A DNA stretch of 64,000 nt, taken from the NCBI GenBank assembly GCA_024226515.1, contig JAAELQ010000292.1, positions 27,179 through 91,178 of the forward strand. Reading direction: 5' to 3'. Shown piece after piece: positions 17,383 through 25,587 of this stretch (its first letter is position 1; each line of letters opens with the position of its first letter). The position numbers and the translations under genes were made by a program. The notes below the pieces were generated by a model. That model did no database searches and was not told the DNA's origin. It saw only the letters and a list, made by a program, of their open reading frames with translations. Origin of the DNA: a bacterium (GTDB taxonomy: Bacteria; Acidobacteriota; Polarisedimenticolia; Polarisedimenticolales; Polarisedimenticolaceae).

Positions 17383-17778
17383 TCACCACAGCGTTTCGAC
17401 GTAAGCGTACTTCCGCAGCCGGTCGTCCTTGGTGATCAGCTTCGCGCCTAGCGTGAGCGCGGTCGCCACGATGATGCGATCCGCCGGGTCGGCATGGAGT
17501 CCGTCGGGGAGGCGCGTGGAGCGGAGCGCGATGCGGTTGTCGACCGGGACGAAGCCGAGGAATGGAAGCGCCTCGGATCGGGCAACCCAGTCCTCGGTGT
17601 CCATTGTCAGCTCGAGGCGTTTTCGTTCGACGAGTTGAGCGACCTCCCAGACGGAGATGGACGAGACCCGGATCGTCCCCTGCGCGCGATGGTCGGCCAG
17701 AGAATCCTGAACCTTCTTCGGAAGCCGTTGCGTGCCGGAGACCCACCAGACCCAGACATGCGTGTCGAGGACGATCAA
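17383..17778 (-). CDS. vapC: PIN-domain toxin (VapC-like ribonuclease)
   Basis: A 131-residue PIN-domain protein. MIVLDTHVWVWW has the first acidic residue, ISVWEVAQLVERKRLEL the second, and DPADRIIVATALTLGAKLITKDD the third and fourth, so the Mg-dependent RNase site is complete. VapC-type toxins cut tRNA or rRNA and stall growth. The start ATG overlaps the stop of the antitoxin gene upstream (17775-17778), as usual for these pairs. Confidence 0.93.
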   Translation of the reverse strand: MIVLDTHVWVWWVSGTQRLPKKVQDSLADHRAQGTIRVSSISVWEVAQLVERKRLELTMDTEDWVARSEALPFLGFVPVDNRIALRSTRLPDGLHADPADRIIVATALTLGAKLITKDDRLRKYAYVETLW

Positions 17779-18008
17779 CCCACGGATTCCCAGTCGGCTC
17801 CGACCGGCTCCGTGGGGGCGTCGTAGCGTACGACGCTCTCCCGCAACTCGAGGAACGCCGCATCGGGGTCTTCGCGATAGGGCACGATCTTCAGCACCGG
17901 CTTGCCGTGATCGGTCACGATCAGCGGCTTCCCCGTTCGCTGCACGGTCCGAAAGTACTCGAGCGCCCGGGCCTTGAACTTGGATTTGGAAACGCTAGAT
18001 TCCATCAA
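17775..18008 (-). CDS. Phd/YefM-type antitoxin
   Basis: A 77-residue protein with the Phd-like N-terminus (VSKSKFKARALEYFRTVQ) and the typical strand GKPLIVTDHGKPVLKIVPY. The C-terminal acidic tail (RYDAPTEPVGADWESVG) would bind and block the PIN toxin. Antitoxins of this type also repress their own promoter, and a candidate operator lies directly upstream. A second Met follows the first, so the start could be one codon later. Confidence 0.9.
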   Translation of the reverse strand: MMESSVSKSKFKARALEYFRTVQRTGKPLIVTDHGKPVLKIVPYREDPDAAFLELRESVVRYDAPTEPVGADWESVG

Positions 18009-18011
18009 ATA

Positions 18012-18052
18012 ACCCTGGTCATTATACTAGGGTCATATCAATCGACTGTCAA
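18012..18052 (-). promoter_or_regulatory. Promoter and operator of the toxin-antitoxin pair
   Basis: Read on the minus strand, TTGACA (18052-18047) and TATAAT (18026-18021) are consensus -35 and -10 boxes, 20 bases apart, which is longer than ideal. An inverted repeat, ACCCT (18012-18016) and AGGGT (18029-18033), brackets the -10 box, where a Phd-type repressor would be expected to bind. It lies just ahead of the antitoxin start at 18008. Confidence 0.6.
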
Positions 18053-18080
18053 CCGCCACCCCGAGAGTGCCGACGCCGGT

Positions 18081-19799
18081 CTATTGCTGCGCCTCGCGGT
18101 ACCGCTCGAGGACCCAGGCGGGCGGGTCGGGCTCGTCGCGGCGCCGGTCTTCCAGCTCCAGCCCCACCCTCCAGCGATGCAGCCAGGAGATTCCGTACTT
18201 GCCGGGGTAGGCGTCGAGCGTGTCGTACGCCGGGTCGCGGACGACCCTGTCCAACGTCTCGAAGCGGTAGCCGCGCTCGGCCAGGCGACTCAGCATCGCG
18301 CCGAGATAGTCGCCGTTGATCGCGTTGGCGTGAATGAGAAGCACTTGCGGGATCTCGCGTCCGAACGTCTCGCGAGAAAGCTCCTCGGCAAACGAGAACG
18401 CAACGTCGAGCTGCGCCAGGTACGCTTCACCGATCTCGAGCATCGCCTCGCGATCCCCGCTCTTCCGGGCCCGGGCGTACAGGGCGTTGAAGATGTAGTC
18501 CGAGTGCTCGACCGTGAACGGCGCCAGCCTGAGATCGCGAGACGTCAGGAACGCCTCGAGTCGCTTCCGTTTCTCCGGCGTCGGCCCGGTGTGATTGAAC
18601 GGAGCGCGAAAGAAGCGGACCTGCCGCCCCGAGTCGCTCTGCACCCAGTCCGGGAAGAGCTGCCCCAGCATCACGTCGGACAGGTAGTCGTCGGACTCCG
18701 TTCGATTGAACGACGGGTGCGAGAAGCTGTGGTTCTCGAGCTCGTGTCCGGCCTCGTGCCAATCGCGCAACAGACCCACCCTGGCGTCGATCTGCCCCTC
18801 GATCAGGACGTTCGATCCGGTGACGAACGCCGACGCGATCGCGTCGTGCTCATCCAGCGCGTCGAGCATGCGCGCCGTCGCGGCCGCCACGTCGTCGATG
18901 CCGGCCGACCCGCCGGCGAAGGGTAAGTCATCCAGCGTGACCGCCACGACCCTGTCGTCGATCAACCCCAGCGCGCCGAGCGCCTGCAGCGACAACTCGT
19001 AGCGTCGCGTCTTCAGCTCGTCGTAGCTGGCGGTCTCGAGGAACGTGGCGAACGTCACCAGCCGCTCGTCGCAGCGGGCCCAGCCGACGAACCAGCCCTT
19101 CCACCGCGGCAGGTGATCCTCGGGGCGCGGCCGCCCCGCCCCGGTCTTGCCGTAGATCCGACACCCGCCGATCGTCTCGCGGAACGCGATCCGCTCCAGT
19201 ACGTCCAACGCGCTCGTCGAGAACCCGTAGCCGTCGGTCAGCAGCGACGAGATCCGGTCAACCTGTTCGTAGGGAGAGATCTTCAACGACCCGCGGATCC
19301 AGAAGCCGTCGATGCCGGACGACATGTCCCGGTCGCCGTAGTCGACGCGCGCCAGGTAGTCGCGCATGCGCGAGGCGCCGATCCGTTGCGCCACCTCGCG
19401 GTAGTACCAGAGCACCGAGCCCCGAAACGCGCTCTCGAGCGTCTGGTCGCGCGCGAGGTCCGCGCTACGCATGGCCTCGACCGGGTACTTCTCGCGATCC
19501 CAGGCGACTGCGCTCTGCGGGCCGCTCACGACGCCGGCATCCAACGCGAACAGCGTGTTCCAGATCTTGAACGTCGAGTACGGCGGAGAGCGGCGCTCCG
19601 CCCGCTCGGCATCCGAAACGTGGGTCTCTCCCGTGGACAGGTCCCGCACCACGACCGTTCCCGAAATGTCCTCGTGGAGCCGCTTCAACCGTTCCGACGT
19701 CCGCGGTTCGGCCGACGCCTGCGCGCAGGCGAGCAGCGCGGCGGCCACGAGCCATGCGCCGAGCCTCGTCGGCCTTTCGATCTGCGAACTGTTCTTCAC
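18081..19799 (-). CDS. Class D beta-lactamase fused to polysaccharide deacetylase
   Basis: 572 residues from GTG 19799, which follows CAGGAG; a longer start at 19832 is less likely. After a signal peptide ending AQASA (30), residues 40-275 are a class D (OXA-like) serine beta-lactamase or BlaR-type penicillin-binding domain: STFK at 75-78, SVLWYY at 128-133, YGD at 154-156, KTG at 218-220, then KGWFVGW. Residues 283-540 form a NodB-type deacetylase: TLDD (288-291), NHSFSHPSF with metal His 357 and 361, and FFRAPFN (397-402). It would act in the periplasm on peptidoglycan or a glycan, with one domain binding beta-lactams or stem peptides and the other removing acetyl groups. Confidence 0.88.
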   Translation of the reverse strand: MKNSSQIERPTRLGAWLVAAALLACAQASAEPRTSERLKRLHEDISGTVVVRDLSTGETHVSDAERAERRSPPYSTFKIWNTLFALDAGVVSGPQSAVAWDREKYPVEAMRSADLARDQTLESAFRGSVLWYYREVAQRIGASRMRDYLARVDYGDRDMSSGIDGFWIRGSLKISPYEQVDRISSLLTDGYGFSTSALDVLERIAFRETIGGCRIYGKTGAGRPRPEDHLPRWKGWFVGWARCDERLVTFATFLETASYDELKTRRYELSLQALGALGLIDDRVVAVTLDDLPFAGGSAGIDDVAAATARMLDALDEHDAIASAFVTGSNVLIEGQIDARVGLLRDWHEAGHELENHSFSHPSFNRTESDDYLSDVMLGQLFPDWVQSDSGRQVRFFRAPFNHTGPTPEKRKRLEAFLTSRDLRLAPFTVEHSDYIFNALYARARKSGDREAMLEIGEAYLAQLDVAFSFAEELSRETFGREIPQVLLIHANAINGDYLGAMLSRLAERGYRFETLDRVVRDPAYDTLDAYPGKYGISWLHRWRVGLELEDRRRDEPDPPAWVLERYREAQQ

Positions 19800-19871
19800 C
19801 GGAACTCCTGTAAGATCCACACGGCCCGTCATTCGCGCCGCCAGTGTGACGCAATCGGTGAATCGCCCGCA

Positions 19872-21020
19872 ATGAAAAACCTCGCCCGCATCGGCCTGTT
19901 TCTCGGAACGCTCGCGACAGGACTCGTTCTCGTCGAGGTCGTCGTCCGCGTGTTCGACGTGGGACCGCAGATCCTCGCCGTGCCGCGCTATGGCCTGCGG
20001 CTCACCGAGAACGAGAAGCTGGGCTACGAGATCGTGCCGGGCTCACCCGACGGATCTTCGGTTCACAACCGGCACGGCATGCGGGGCCCCGACGTCTCCG
20101 ACGCACCGGCAGGCGGCACGCTGCGCATCGCGGTCGTCGGCGACTCGATCGCCTACGGCAGCGGCGTGGGCCCGGCGGAGACGTTCTCGGCCCGCCTGGA
20201 GGCATTGCTGACGCGGGTCTACGCCGCCGATCCGCGCTACGAGGTGCTCAACTTCGGCGTCACGGGCTACAACATGGGCCAGGTGACCGAGGCGATCGAG
20301 GCCCGGGTGCTGGCGTTCCGCCCGGACGTCATTCTCTACGCCTACTGCCTCAACGACGCACAGGCCTACAGTCAGGAGATCGACCTGCTGCTGCGCGCGA
20401 TCCCGGACGCCCAGCGCGAGTACCTCGCCGAGAGTCGCGGGGGCAGCCTGCTCAATGGCGCGTCACGCTCGATGTTGCAGCGCTCGCGCGCGTTCCTGCT
20501 GGCGCGCTACCTCGTGCGCTCGCGTTCGAGCACGAACGCGACACCGGAACGGCTCGCGCTGGAGGACGACCCCCAGTTCGCAACCGACGACGCGGCGGCC
20601 TACTACCGTGAGCTGCACGACGGGGTCGAGCAACGCCGACGCTTCGGCCGCCATGCCGACCGGATCGCCGCGCTGTCGACCCGACACGAGATTCCGATCG
20701 CCGTGGCGATCTTCCCCCTGCTCGAGAATCTCGAGACCTATCCGCTGACGGCATTACATCGATCGCTTACGACGGAGTTCGAGGATCGCGGGCTCGCCAC
20801 GCTCGACCTGCTCGACCCGTATCGCGACATCGTCGCGAAATCGATCGAGCTGCGCGAACTGCAGGCCCAGCAGCCGTTCGGACCCGACATCCTGCACCCC
20901 TCGGCCACGGGGCACGAGTTGGCGGCCGTCGCGATCTGGCGCTTCCTGATGGACCACGGATGGGTCCGGCGACCGACCGACGAAGAACGGTTACGCCTGA
21001 TGACGGATCAGCGCCGGTAG
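19872..21020 (+). CDS. SGNH/GDSL hydrolase, membrane-anchored
   Basis: 382 residues from ATG 19872. One N-terminal helix (residues 5-25) anchors or exports it. Block I is VVGDSIAYGSG with the nucleophile Ser, GVTGYN gives block II, YCLND block III, and DILHPSATGH block V with the Asp-His pair. These esterases usually act on acetylated sugars or lipids. It diverges from the beta-lactamase/deacetylase gene across 72 bases, so the two could share a control region for cell-wall work. The 3' end overlaps the HEAT protein gene by 13 bases. Confidence 0.85.
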   Translation: MKNLARIGLFLGTLATGLVLVEVVVRVFDVGPQILAVPRYGLRLTENEKLGYEIVPGSPDGSSVHNRHGMRGPDVSDAPAGGTLRIAVVGDSIAYGSGVGPAETFSARLEALLTRVYAADPRYEVLNFGVTGYNMGQVTEAIEARVLAFRPDVILYAYCLNDAQAYSQEIDLLLRAIPDAQREYLAESRGGSLLNGASRSMLQRSRAFLLARYLVRSRSSTNATPERLALEDDPQFATDDAAAYYRELHDGVEQRRRFGRHADRIAALSTRHEIPIAVAIFPLLENLETYPLTALHRSLTTEFEDRGLATLDLLDPYRDIVAKSIELRELQAQQPFGPDILHPSATGHELAAVAIWRFLMDHGWVRRPTDEERLRLMTDQRR

Positions 21021-22258
21021 TCGAACGTGCGCCACTGGGAAACCGGACCCGCTTTCCCGTAGCCATCGACGGCCCACACCCGCCAGCGACCGCTCTGCGC
21101 GCCCACGAACTCGAACCCGTGCGTCGTCTGCGTCAGCCCGGTCGTGTAACGCCAGGTCGTGCCGCGATCCGCGCACCATTCGCCCCGCGCGCAGCAATTG
21201 AAACAGTCGACCTCGACGTTGTAGCTCTTCGCGGATTCGACGGCTTGCCAGTCCAGCCGCGTCATCCGTGGGACGTGGCTGAACTCGGAATCGGGTTCGG
21301 GCACAAGTAGCTGTGGGGCTTCCAGCGCCGCCTCGCCCTCCTCGTGCGGCAGGAGGTCGAGCGCCTCCGGAGCCTCGGGGCGCGTCCAGAACCACTCCTC
21401 CCACGCCGCGACCTCCTGCGGCAGCCGGACTCCGGCGATGTGAGCCAGCGCCTGGAACACCCACCCGCGAGTCTGCGCGTCGAGGCTCTCGTCCTGCGCC
21501 AGCTCCAGCAGACCCGGAAACGCCTTCAACCGTTGTTGACGGGTGAGCAGGCCGGAAGAGGACAGCGAACACGCCGCGCGCTCACGCACCGTCGGAGACT
21601 CGTCGGTCCGCAGCACTTCGAGCAACGGAGGGATCGTGCGGTCGATCCCGATGGCGCCGAGACCCTCGGTCGCCCAGTGACGCACCTGTTCCTCGGGGTG
21701 GTGCAGGAACGTCAGTAGAAACTCGAAGCTCTCGTCGCGCGTGACGCCACGGCCGGCGAGCAGCCCCAATTTCCACAGCGACGTGGCGCGAGTCTCGGCC
21801 TCACGCCGTGCCAGGTCCATCAACGCTCTCGCGTGCTGCGCTGTCTTGGGGACGTTGTACGCCGCGAGGTAGATCTCCGCGGCGACGGCTCGCATGCGAA
21901 GGTCGTTCGCGTTCAGCGCGGTCACGTAGTGCGTCTCGAGTGCGCCGGCCAGCCGAACACGACCGCGCCAGCCGTCGATGCGATCTGCGATCTGCTCGCG
22001 GGCTCCCCCGTAGTTGTTGATCGCCCGCTCCAGCAGGCGCTCCGCCTGCTGCTGCGGTTCCCAGTCGTCGAGCTGCGAGAGCTCGTAGTCCGAGAGGATC
22101 GGCGGGTCGGCGGCGATCGGCTGTTCGCCGCGGATGTCGATCAACCGCGCTACGCGCTCCCAGACACGCGCGATCGCGTCGGGACGCAGGGCCGCGAAAC
22201 TCGCCACGAGCAGCACGGCGAGTAGAATGACGACTCGGCGGCGCTGCGGTCCGCTCAT
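21008..22258 (-). CDS. Membrane-anchored HEAT-repeat protein with C-terminal beta module
   Basis: 416 residues from ATG 22258, one base after the stop of the DUF2007 gene; a start at 22288 is possible. After a membrane anchor (VVILLAVLLVASFAAL) come helical HEAT-like repeats (HPEEQVRHWATEGLGAIG, then TVRERAACSLSSSG). The last 95 residues are a separate beta domain with four cysteines (VDCFNCCARGEWC) and WRVWAVDGYGKAG, resembling the fibronectin-like C-termini of other exported proteins in this window. A scaffold or binding role is likely. Confidence 0.75.
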   Translation of the reverse strand: MSGPQRRRVVILLAVLLVASFAALRPDAIARVWERVARLIDIRGEQPIAADPPILSDYELSQLDDWEPQQQAERLLERAINNYGGAREQIADRIDGWRGRVRLAGALETHYVTALNANDLRMRAVAAEIYLAAYNVPKTAQHARALMDLARREAETRATSLWKLGLLAGRGVTRDESFEFLLTFLHHPEEQVRHWATEGLGAIGIDRTIPPLLEVLRTDESPTVRERAACSLSSSGLLTRQQRLKAFPGLLELAQDESLDAQTRGWVFQALAHIAGVRLPQEVAAWEEWFWTRPEAPEALDLLPHEEGEAALEAPQLLVPEPDSEFSHVPRMTRLDWQAVESAKSYNVEVDCFNCCARGEWCADRGTTWRYTTGLTQTTHGFEFVGAQSGRWRVWAVDGYGKAGPVSQWRTFDYRR

Positions 22259-22259
22259 C

Positions 22260-22529
22260 TCATTCGTCGCCGCCGTCGATCTCGGCATGATCCGGTAGCT
22301 TCATCTCGCCGGCATCCGCGCGGGACAGCAGCGTGCGGGCCTCATCCACCATCGAGTGCGGGACGCAGATCCGCACGACGCCCAGACCGTCCAGCGTCAG
22401 GCCATGCGTCATGCGCAGAGCCTCACCGCGAAATTCGCACGGGATGCCGTGGGCCGCGAGGAACGCCTTGATCTGCTGGGCCTCGATGTCGCCGTTGACC
22501 TTGCGGACGCAGTTCTCATCCTTCTTCAT
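22260..22529 (-). CDS. DUF2007-type small protein
   Basis: An 89-residue protein with NGDIEAQQIKAFLAAHGI and HGLTLDGLGVVRICVP followed by VDEARTLL, the compact alpha-beta fold of DUF2007 (putative signal-transducing proteins related to the GlnB-like fold). There is no export signal. It is probably co-transcribed with the HEAT protein gene, which starts one base after its stop. Confidence 0.8.
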   Translation of the reverse strand: MKKDENCVRKVNGDIEAQQIKAFLAAHGIPCEFRGEALRMTHGLTLDGLGVVRICVPHSMVDEARTLLSRADAGEMKLPDHAEIDGGDE

Positions 22530-22577
22530 CGCCTTCGATTATAGGCGAGAATCGGCGGACCCGGTTACGGAGCCGGA

Positions 22578-23138
22578 TCAGGGCGACGGCGGCGCTGCTG
22601 CGGTCACGGTCTGGGCGGCCCCGTAGAGCCCGTCGATCTCGGACGCCGGATACCACTGGTTCGCTAGTCCGGATACGTGCTGGATCTCGTAGGCCGACCG
22701 TCTCGAGCCGTTGGGGAACTGGTGTTGTTTCTCGTAGCGGACTACGGTTCCGAGCACGTTGCGGGTCTCGATCCGGTACAGCGTCTCGCCGACGTCGAAG
22801 TTCGTGAACACGGCCCGCACGGAGACCATCCCGCGCGGAAACGCCAGCAACCCGATGAGCGCGATCATCCCCAGCGTGCCGCCCAGCATGGCGTACTGCT
22901 GCCAGCCCCAGCTCCTGGGGCGAAACACAGATGCCCCGTCGCGACCGTCGTAGGTGGCACGACTGCTCTCGTTGGCCAGCGTCTGGAACGCGGCACGCGC
23001 CGTCTCGACGTCTACCTTCTCGCCCAGCGTCAACGCGCCCATGCGAACCGAGGCATACGCCCGTTTGATGTCCTCGTTGGAAGCACTCGGCTTCAATCCC
23101 AGGACGGCGTAGTAGCCCAGTGGATCTTTGTCCCTCAC
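22578..23138 (-). CDS. Degenerate J-domain membrane protein
   Basis: 186 residues from GTG 23138 after AGGGG. Residues 8-65 look like a J domain (YYAVLGLKPSASNEDIKRAY and FQTLANESSRATYD), but the HPD tripeptide needed to stimulate DnaK is absent; MGALT occupies that loop. A single membrane helix follows (MLGGTLGMIALIGLLAF), then a beta-rich tail of about 80 residues. It is probably not a working DnaK co-chaperone. It stops 49 bases before the DUF2007 gene on the same strand. Confidence 0.7.
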   Translation of the reverse strand: MRDKDPLGYYAVLGLKPSASNEDIKRAYASVRMGALTLGEKVDVETARAAFQTLANESSRATYDGRDGASVFRPRSWGWQQYAMLGGTLGMIALIGLLAFPRGMVSVRAVFTNFDVGETLYRIETRNVLGTVVRYEKQHQFPNGSRRSAYEIQHVSGLANQWYPASEIDGLYGAAQTVTAAAPPSP

Positions 23139-23320
23139 GAGAACCCCTGCTGATACGAATAGCCCTTCCCCAGAAACAATCGGCCTCAGGAGCCATGGGT
23201 CAAGTCGCCCCTCGCCGGCAGGGGCCGGGAGTGGGCTTTTTGGGACTCATTGGGCCCATTGGGCGACCCAACGGAGTGGCATCATGGGACGACGGACGCT
23301 CGTCGAGGGGGATTCGCGGG

Positions 23321-25459
23321 ATGACGAACCGCGCCGATCAGGCCGAATCGAAGCTGCGCAGAGCGCTGCACCCACGCCACGTGGCGATCGTCGGGGCCAG
23401 CCGCAGGGGCGGGATCGGCAACGACGTGCTGGCGAATCTACGCCGGGCGAACCCGGACCTCCGCGTCTCCGTCATTCACCCGACGGCCGCTTCGATCGAC
23501 GGAACCGAGTGCCACGCCTCGCTCGCCGAGCTGGCGGTCTCTCGATCGGACGCTCCGGTCGACCTGGCGATCGTGTCGACTCCGGCGGCGGCGTGCGCGG
23601 CGGTGGTGCGACAGCTCGGCGAGGCGGGCGTCGCCGGGGCGATCATCCTGTCGGCGGGGTTCACCGAGACGGGAGAAGCGGGGCGCGGACTTGCGGCCGA
23701 CCTTTCGGACGCGGCGCGGGCATCCGGGATCAGGCTCATCGGGCCGAACTGCATCGGCGTCGCCGACCTCGGCGCGACGCAACGCCTGCAGGCGACGTTC
23801 GCCGAGCTCGATCACCTGGCCGGCAGCGCGGCGTTGATCTCCCAGTCCGGCGCGCTGGGGCTCGCGCTGTTGCAAAGAGCGCGCGAGGCCGGCGTTCGTG
23901 TCGGACGGCTCGCGTCCGTGGGTAACTGCCTCGACGTGGACGCGGCGGAGCTGATCTCGCTGTGGGCGGAAGACACGGAACTCGACGTCATCCTGCTGCA
24001 CCTCGAAGGGCTGGGCGATCCCGAGCGCTTCGCGGCCGCGGCACGCCGCGCCTGCCGACACCTTCCGCTGGTCGCGCTGAAGACCGGACGCAGCGCCCGC
24101 GGAGCGAACGCGGCCGCGGGACACACTGCCGCACTCGCGACACCGGACGCCACCGCGAGCGCGTGGCTGGCGCGCGCCGGAGTCGAGCGCGTCGATGGGA
24201 TCGACGAGCTGGTGGCGGTCGGGGCTGCGCTGTCCCGGATGGGTCCGGCCTTCGTCGAGCGCGTCGCGGTCCTCAGCAACGCCGGCGGTCCGGCCGTGAT
24301 CGCGGTGGACGCGCTGGTCGCGGCCGGCCTCGAAGTCGCGCGAACCGGGCCGGACGCCGCTGCGCGGTTGGCCGAGCGGCTGCCCGACCTGGCGGCGTTG
24401 ACCGGGCCGGTCGACATGCTCGCGGCCGCCCAGGGGGCGGAGATGCTGCCGCCGCTCGACATCCTGCTCGACGACGAGGCGAGCGACGCCGTGCTGTTCG
24501 TCATCGGTCCCCCGCTGGGCATCACGCCGCTCGAGCAGGCCACGACGATCGCCGCGCACGTCGCGTCTCGACGCCTGCCGGTACCGCTCGTCGTCGTGCA
24601 GCTCGGGCCGCGCCCCTCGACGGAAGCCGTCAACGCCCTCGCGGCGGTCGGCGTTCCGCTGCTGGACGACGCGGCGCGGGCGGCGCAGGCGCTGGCCGCG
24701 CTCGGACGCCGGGCTCGCTGGCTCGAGCGGCACGCGAAGGGCGACCCGCCTCCGCACGTCGGGCGTCGCGACGCGGAGACGGCCTCGTCACCGGACGGCC
24801 CCGCCACGTTCCTGCCGGAGCCCGAGGTCACGCGCCGTCTCGAGGCGGCGGGAGTCGAGCGCTGGCCGCAGGCCGTACTGGACGTTGCCACGACCGGAAC
24901 GTCGTTTCTCGAAGGCGTCGCAGGCCTCGAGCCGCCCTACGTGCTGAAGGCCTCCGGCCCGGGGCTGCTGCACAAGACCGATTCCGGCGCCGTTCTGCTC
25001 GGCATCCCCGATCTCCCGACGCTACAGGACACGGCAGGCTCATTGGTACAGCGCCTCTCGGATGCGGGCACGCCGGCGCGGTCGCTCGTGGTCAGCCCAC
25101 AGGCACCCTCGGGCGTCGAGCTGCTGGTCGGCGCGCGTCGTTCGTCGGCCGAGGGATGCGTGCTGGTCGTCGGCGAGGGCGGGACCTGGACCGAGTTGCG
25201 TCAGGACGTCTCCATCGTGCCGCTTCCGGCGACCCGTGCCGCAATGAGGAGCGCCGTCGAGTCGCTGCGCATCCGGCCGCGGCTGCACGGCGCACGCGGC
25301 GGGCCGCCGGTCGACGTGGACGGGCTGCTGGATCTCCTGGAACGGGTCGCCGAGCTGCTGCTCTCGGCTCCGGAGATCGTCGAGATCGACCTCAATCCGG
25401 TGCGACTGCCTCCGAGCGACGGCGTACACGTCCTCGACGCCCGCGTGGCCGTCCGTTAG
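23321..25459 (+). CDS. ADP-forming acyl-CoA synthetase (acetate-CoA ligase type)
   Basis: 712 residues from ATG 23321 after GAGGGG. The order is CoA-binding domain (HVAIVGASRRGGIGNDVL, residues 20-37), two succinyl-CoA-ligase-like domains (ISQSGALGLAL and the phosphohistidine loop AAGHTAALATPD), then an ATP-grasp domain (EPPYVLKASGPGLLHKTDSG near 545-565). This is the fused alpha-beta form of ADP-forming acyl-CoA synthetases, which turn acyl-CoA, ADP and phosphate into acid, ATP and CoA. It would save energy during fermentation or amino-acid breakdown. The substrate is uncertain. The 182-base gap before it holds short repeats of CATTGGGC but no gene. Confidence 0.9.
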   Translation: MTNRADQAESKLRRALHPRHVAIVGASRRGGIGNDVLANLRRANPDLRVSVIHPTAASIDGTECHASLAELAVSRSDAPVDLAIVSTPAAACAAVVRQLGEAGVAGAIILSAGFTETGEAGRGLAADLSDAARASGIRLIGPNCIGVADLGATQRLQATFAELDHLAGSAALISQSGALGLALLQRAREAGVRVGRLASVGNCLDVDAAELISLWAEDTELDVILLHLEGLGDPERFAAAARRACRHLPLVALKTGRSARGANAAAGHTAALATPDATASAWLARAGVERVDGIDELVAVGAALSRMGPAFVERVAVLSNAGGPAVIAVDALVAAGLEVARTGPDAAARLAERLPDLAALTGPVDMLAAAQGAEMLPPLDILLDDEASDAVLFVIGPPLGITPLEQATTIAAHVASRRLPVPLVVVQLGPRPSTEAVNALAAVGVPLLDDAARAAQALAALGRRARWLERHAKGDPPPHVGRRDAETASSPDGPATFLPEPEVTRRLEAAGVERWPQAVLDVATTGTSFLEGVAGLEPPYVLKASGPGLLHKTDSGAVLLGIPDLPTLQDTAGSLVQRLSDAGTPARSLVVSPQAPSGVELLVGARRSSAEGCVLVVGEGGTWTELRQDVSIVPLPATRAAMRSAVESLRIRPRLHGARGGPPVDVDGLLDLLERVAELLLSAPEIVEIDLNPVRLPPSDGVHVLDARVAVR

Positions 25460-25561
25460 CATCAGGCGCGCAATAAGCGCTTTCTCAGGGTTTTACCTGA
25501 TGCCGGGCGGAGCCCGGACGCGGTATTACGTGAAGGTACTGCGACGCCGGAGTACCCGGCG
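25460..25561. other. Compact cluster of hairpins between two genes
   Basis: CATCAGG (25460-25466) pairs with CCTGATG (25496-25502) and encloses GCGC-AATAA-GCGC (25468-25480). Next come CCGGGC (25503-25508) with GCCCGG (25512-25517), and CGCCGG (25545-25550) with CCGGCG (25556-25561). Four perfect stems within 102 bases fill most of the 128-base gap. It may be a terminator for the synthetase gene, a leader for the subtilase, or a small structured RNA; no T-run is present. Confidence 0.45.
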
Positions 25562-25587
25562 ACGTGTATCCACGACGAGGTAGTTCG

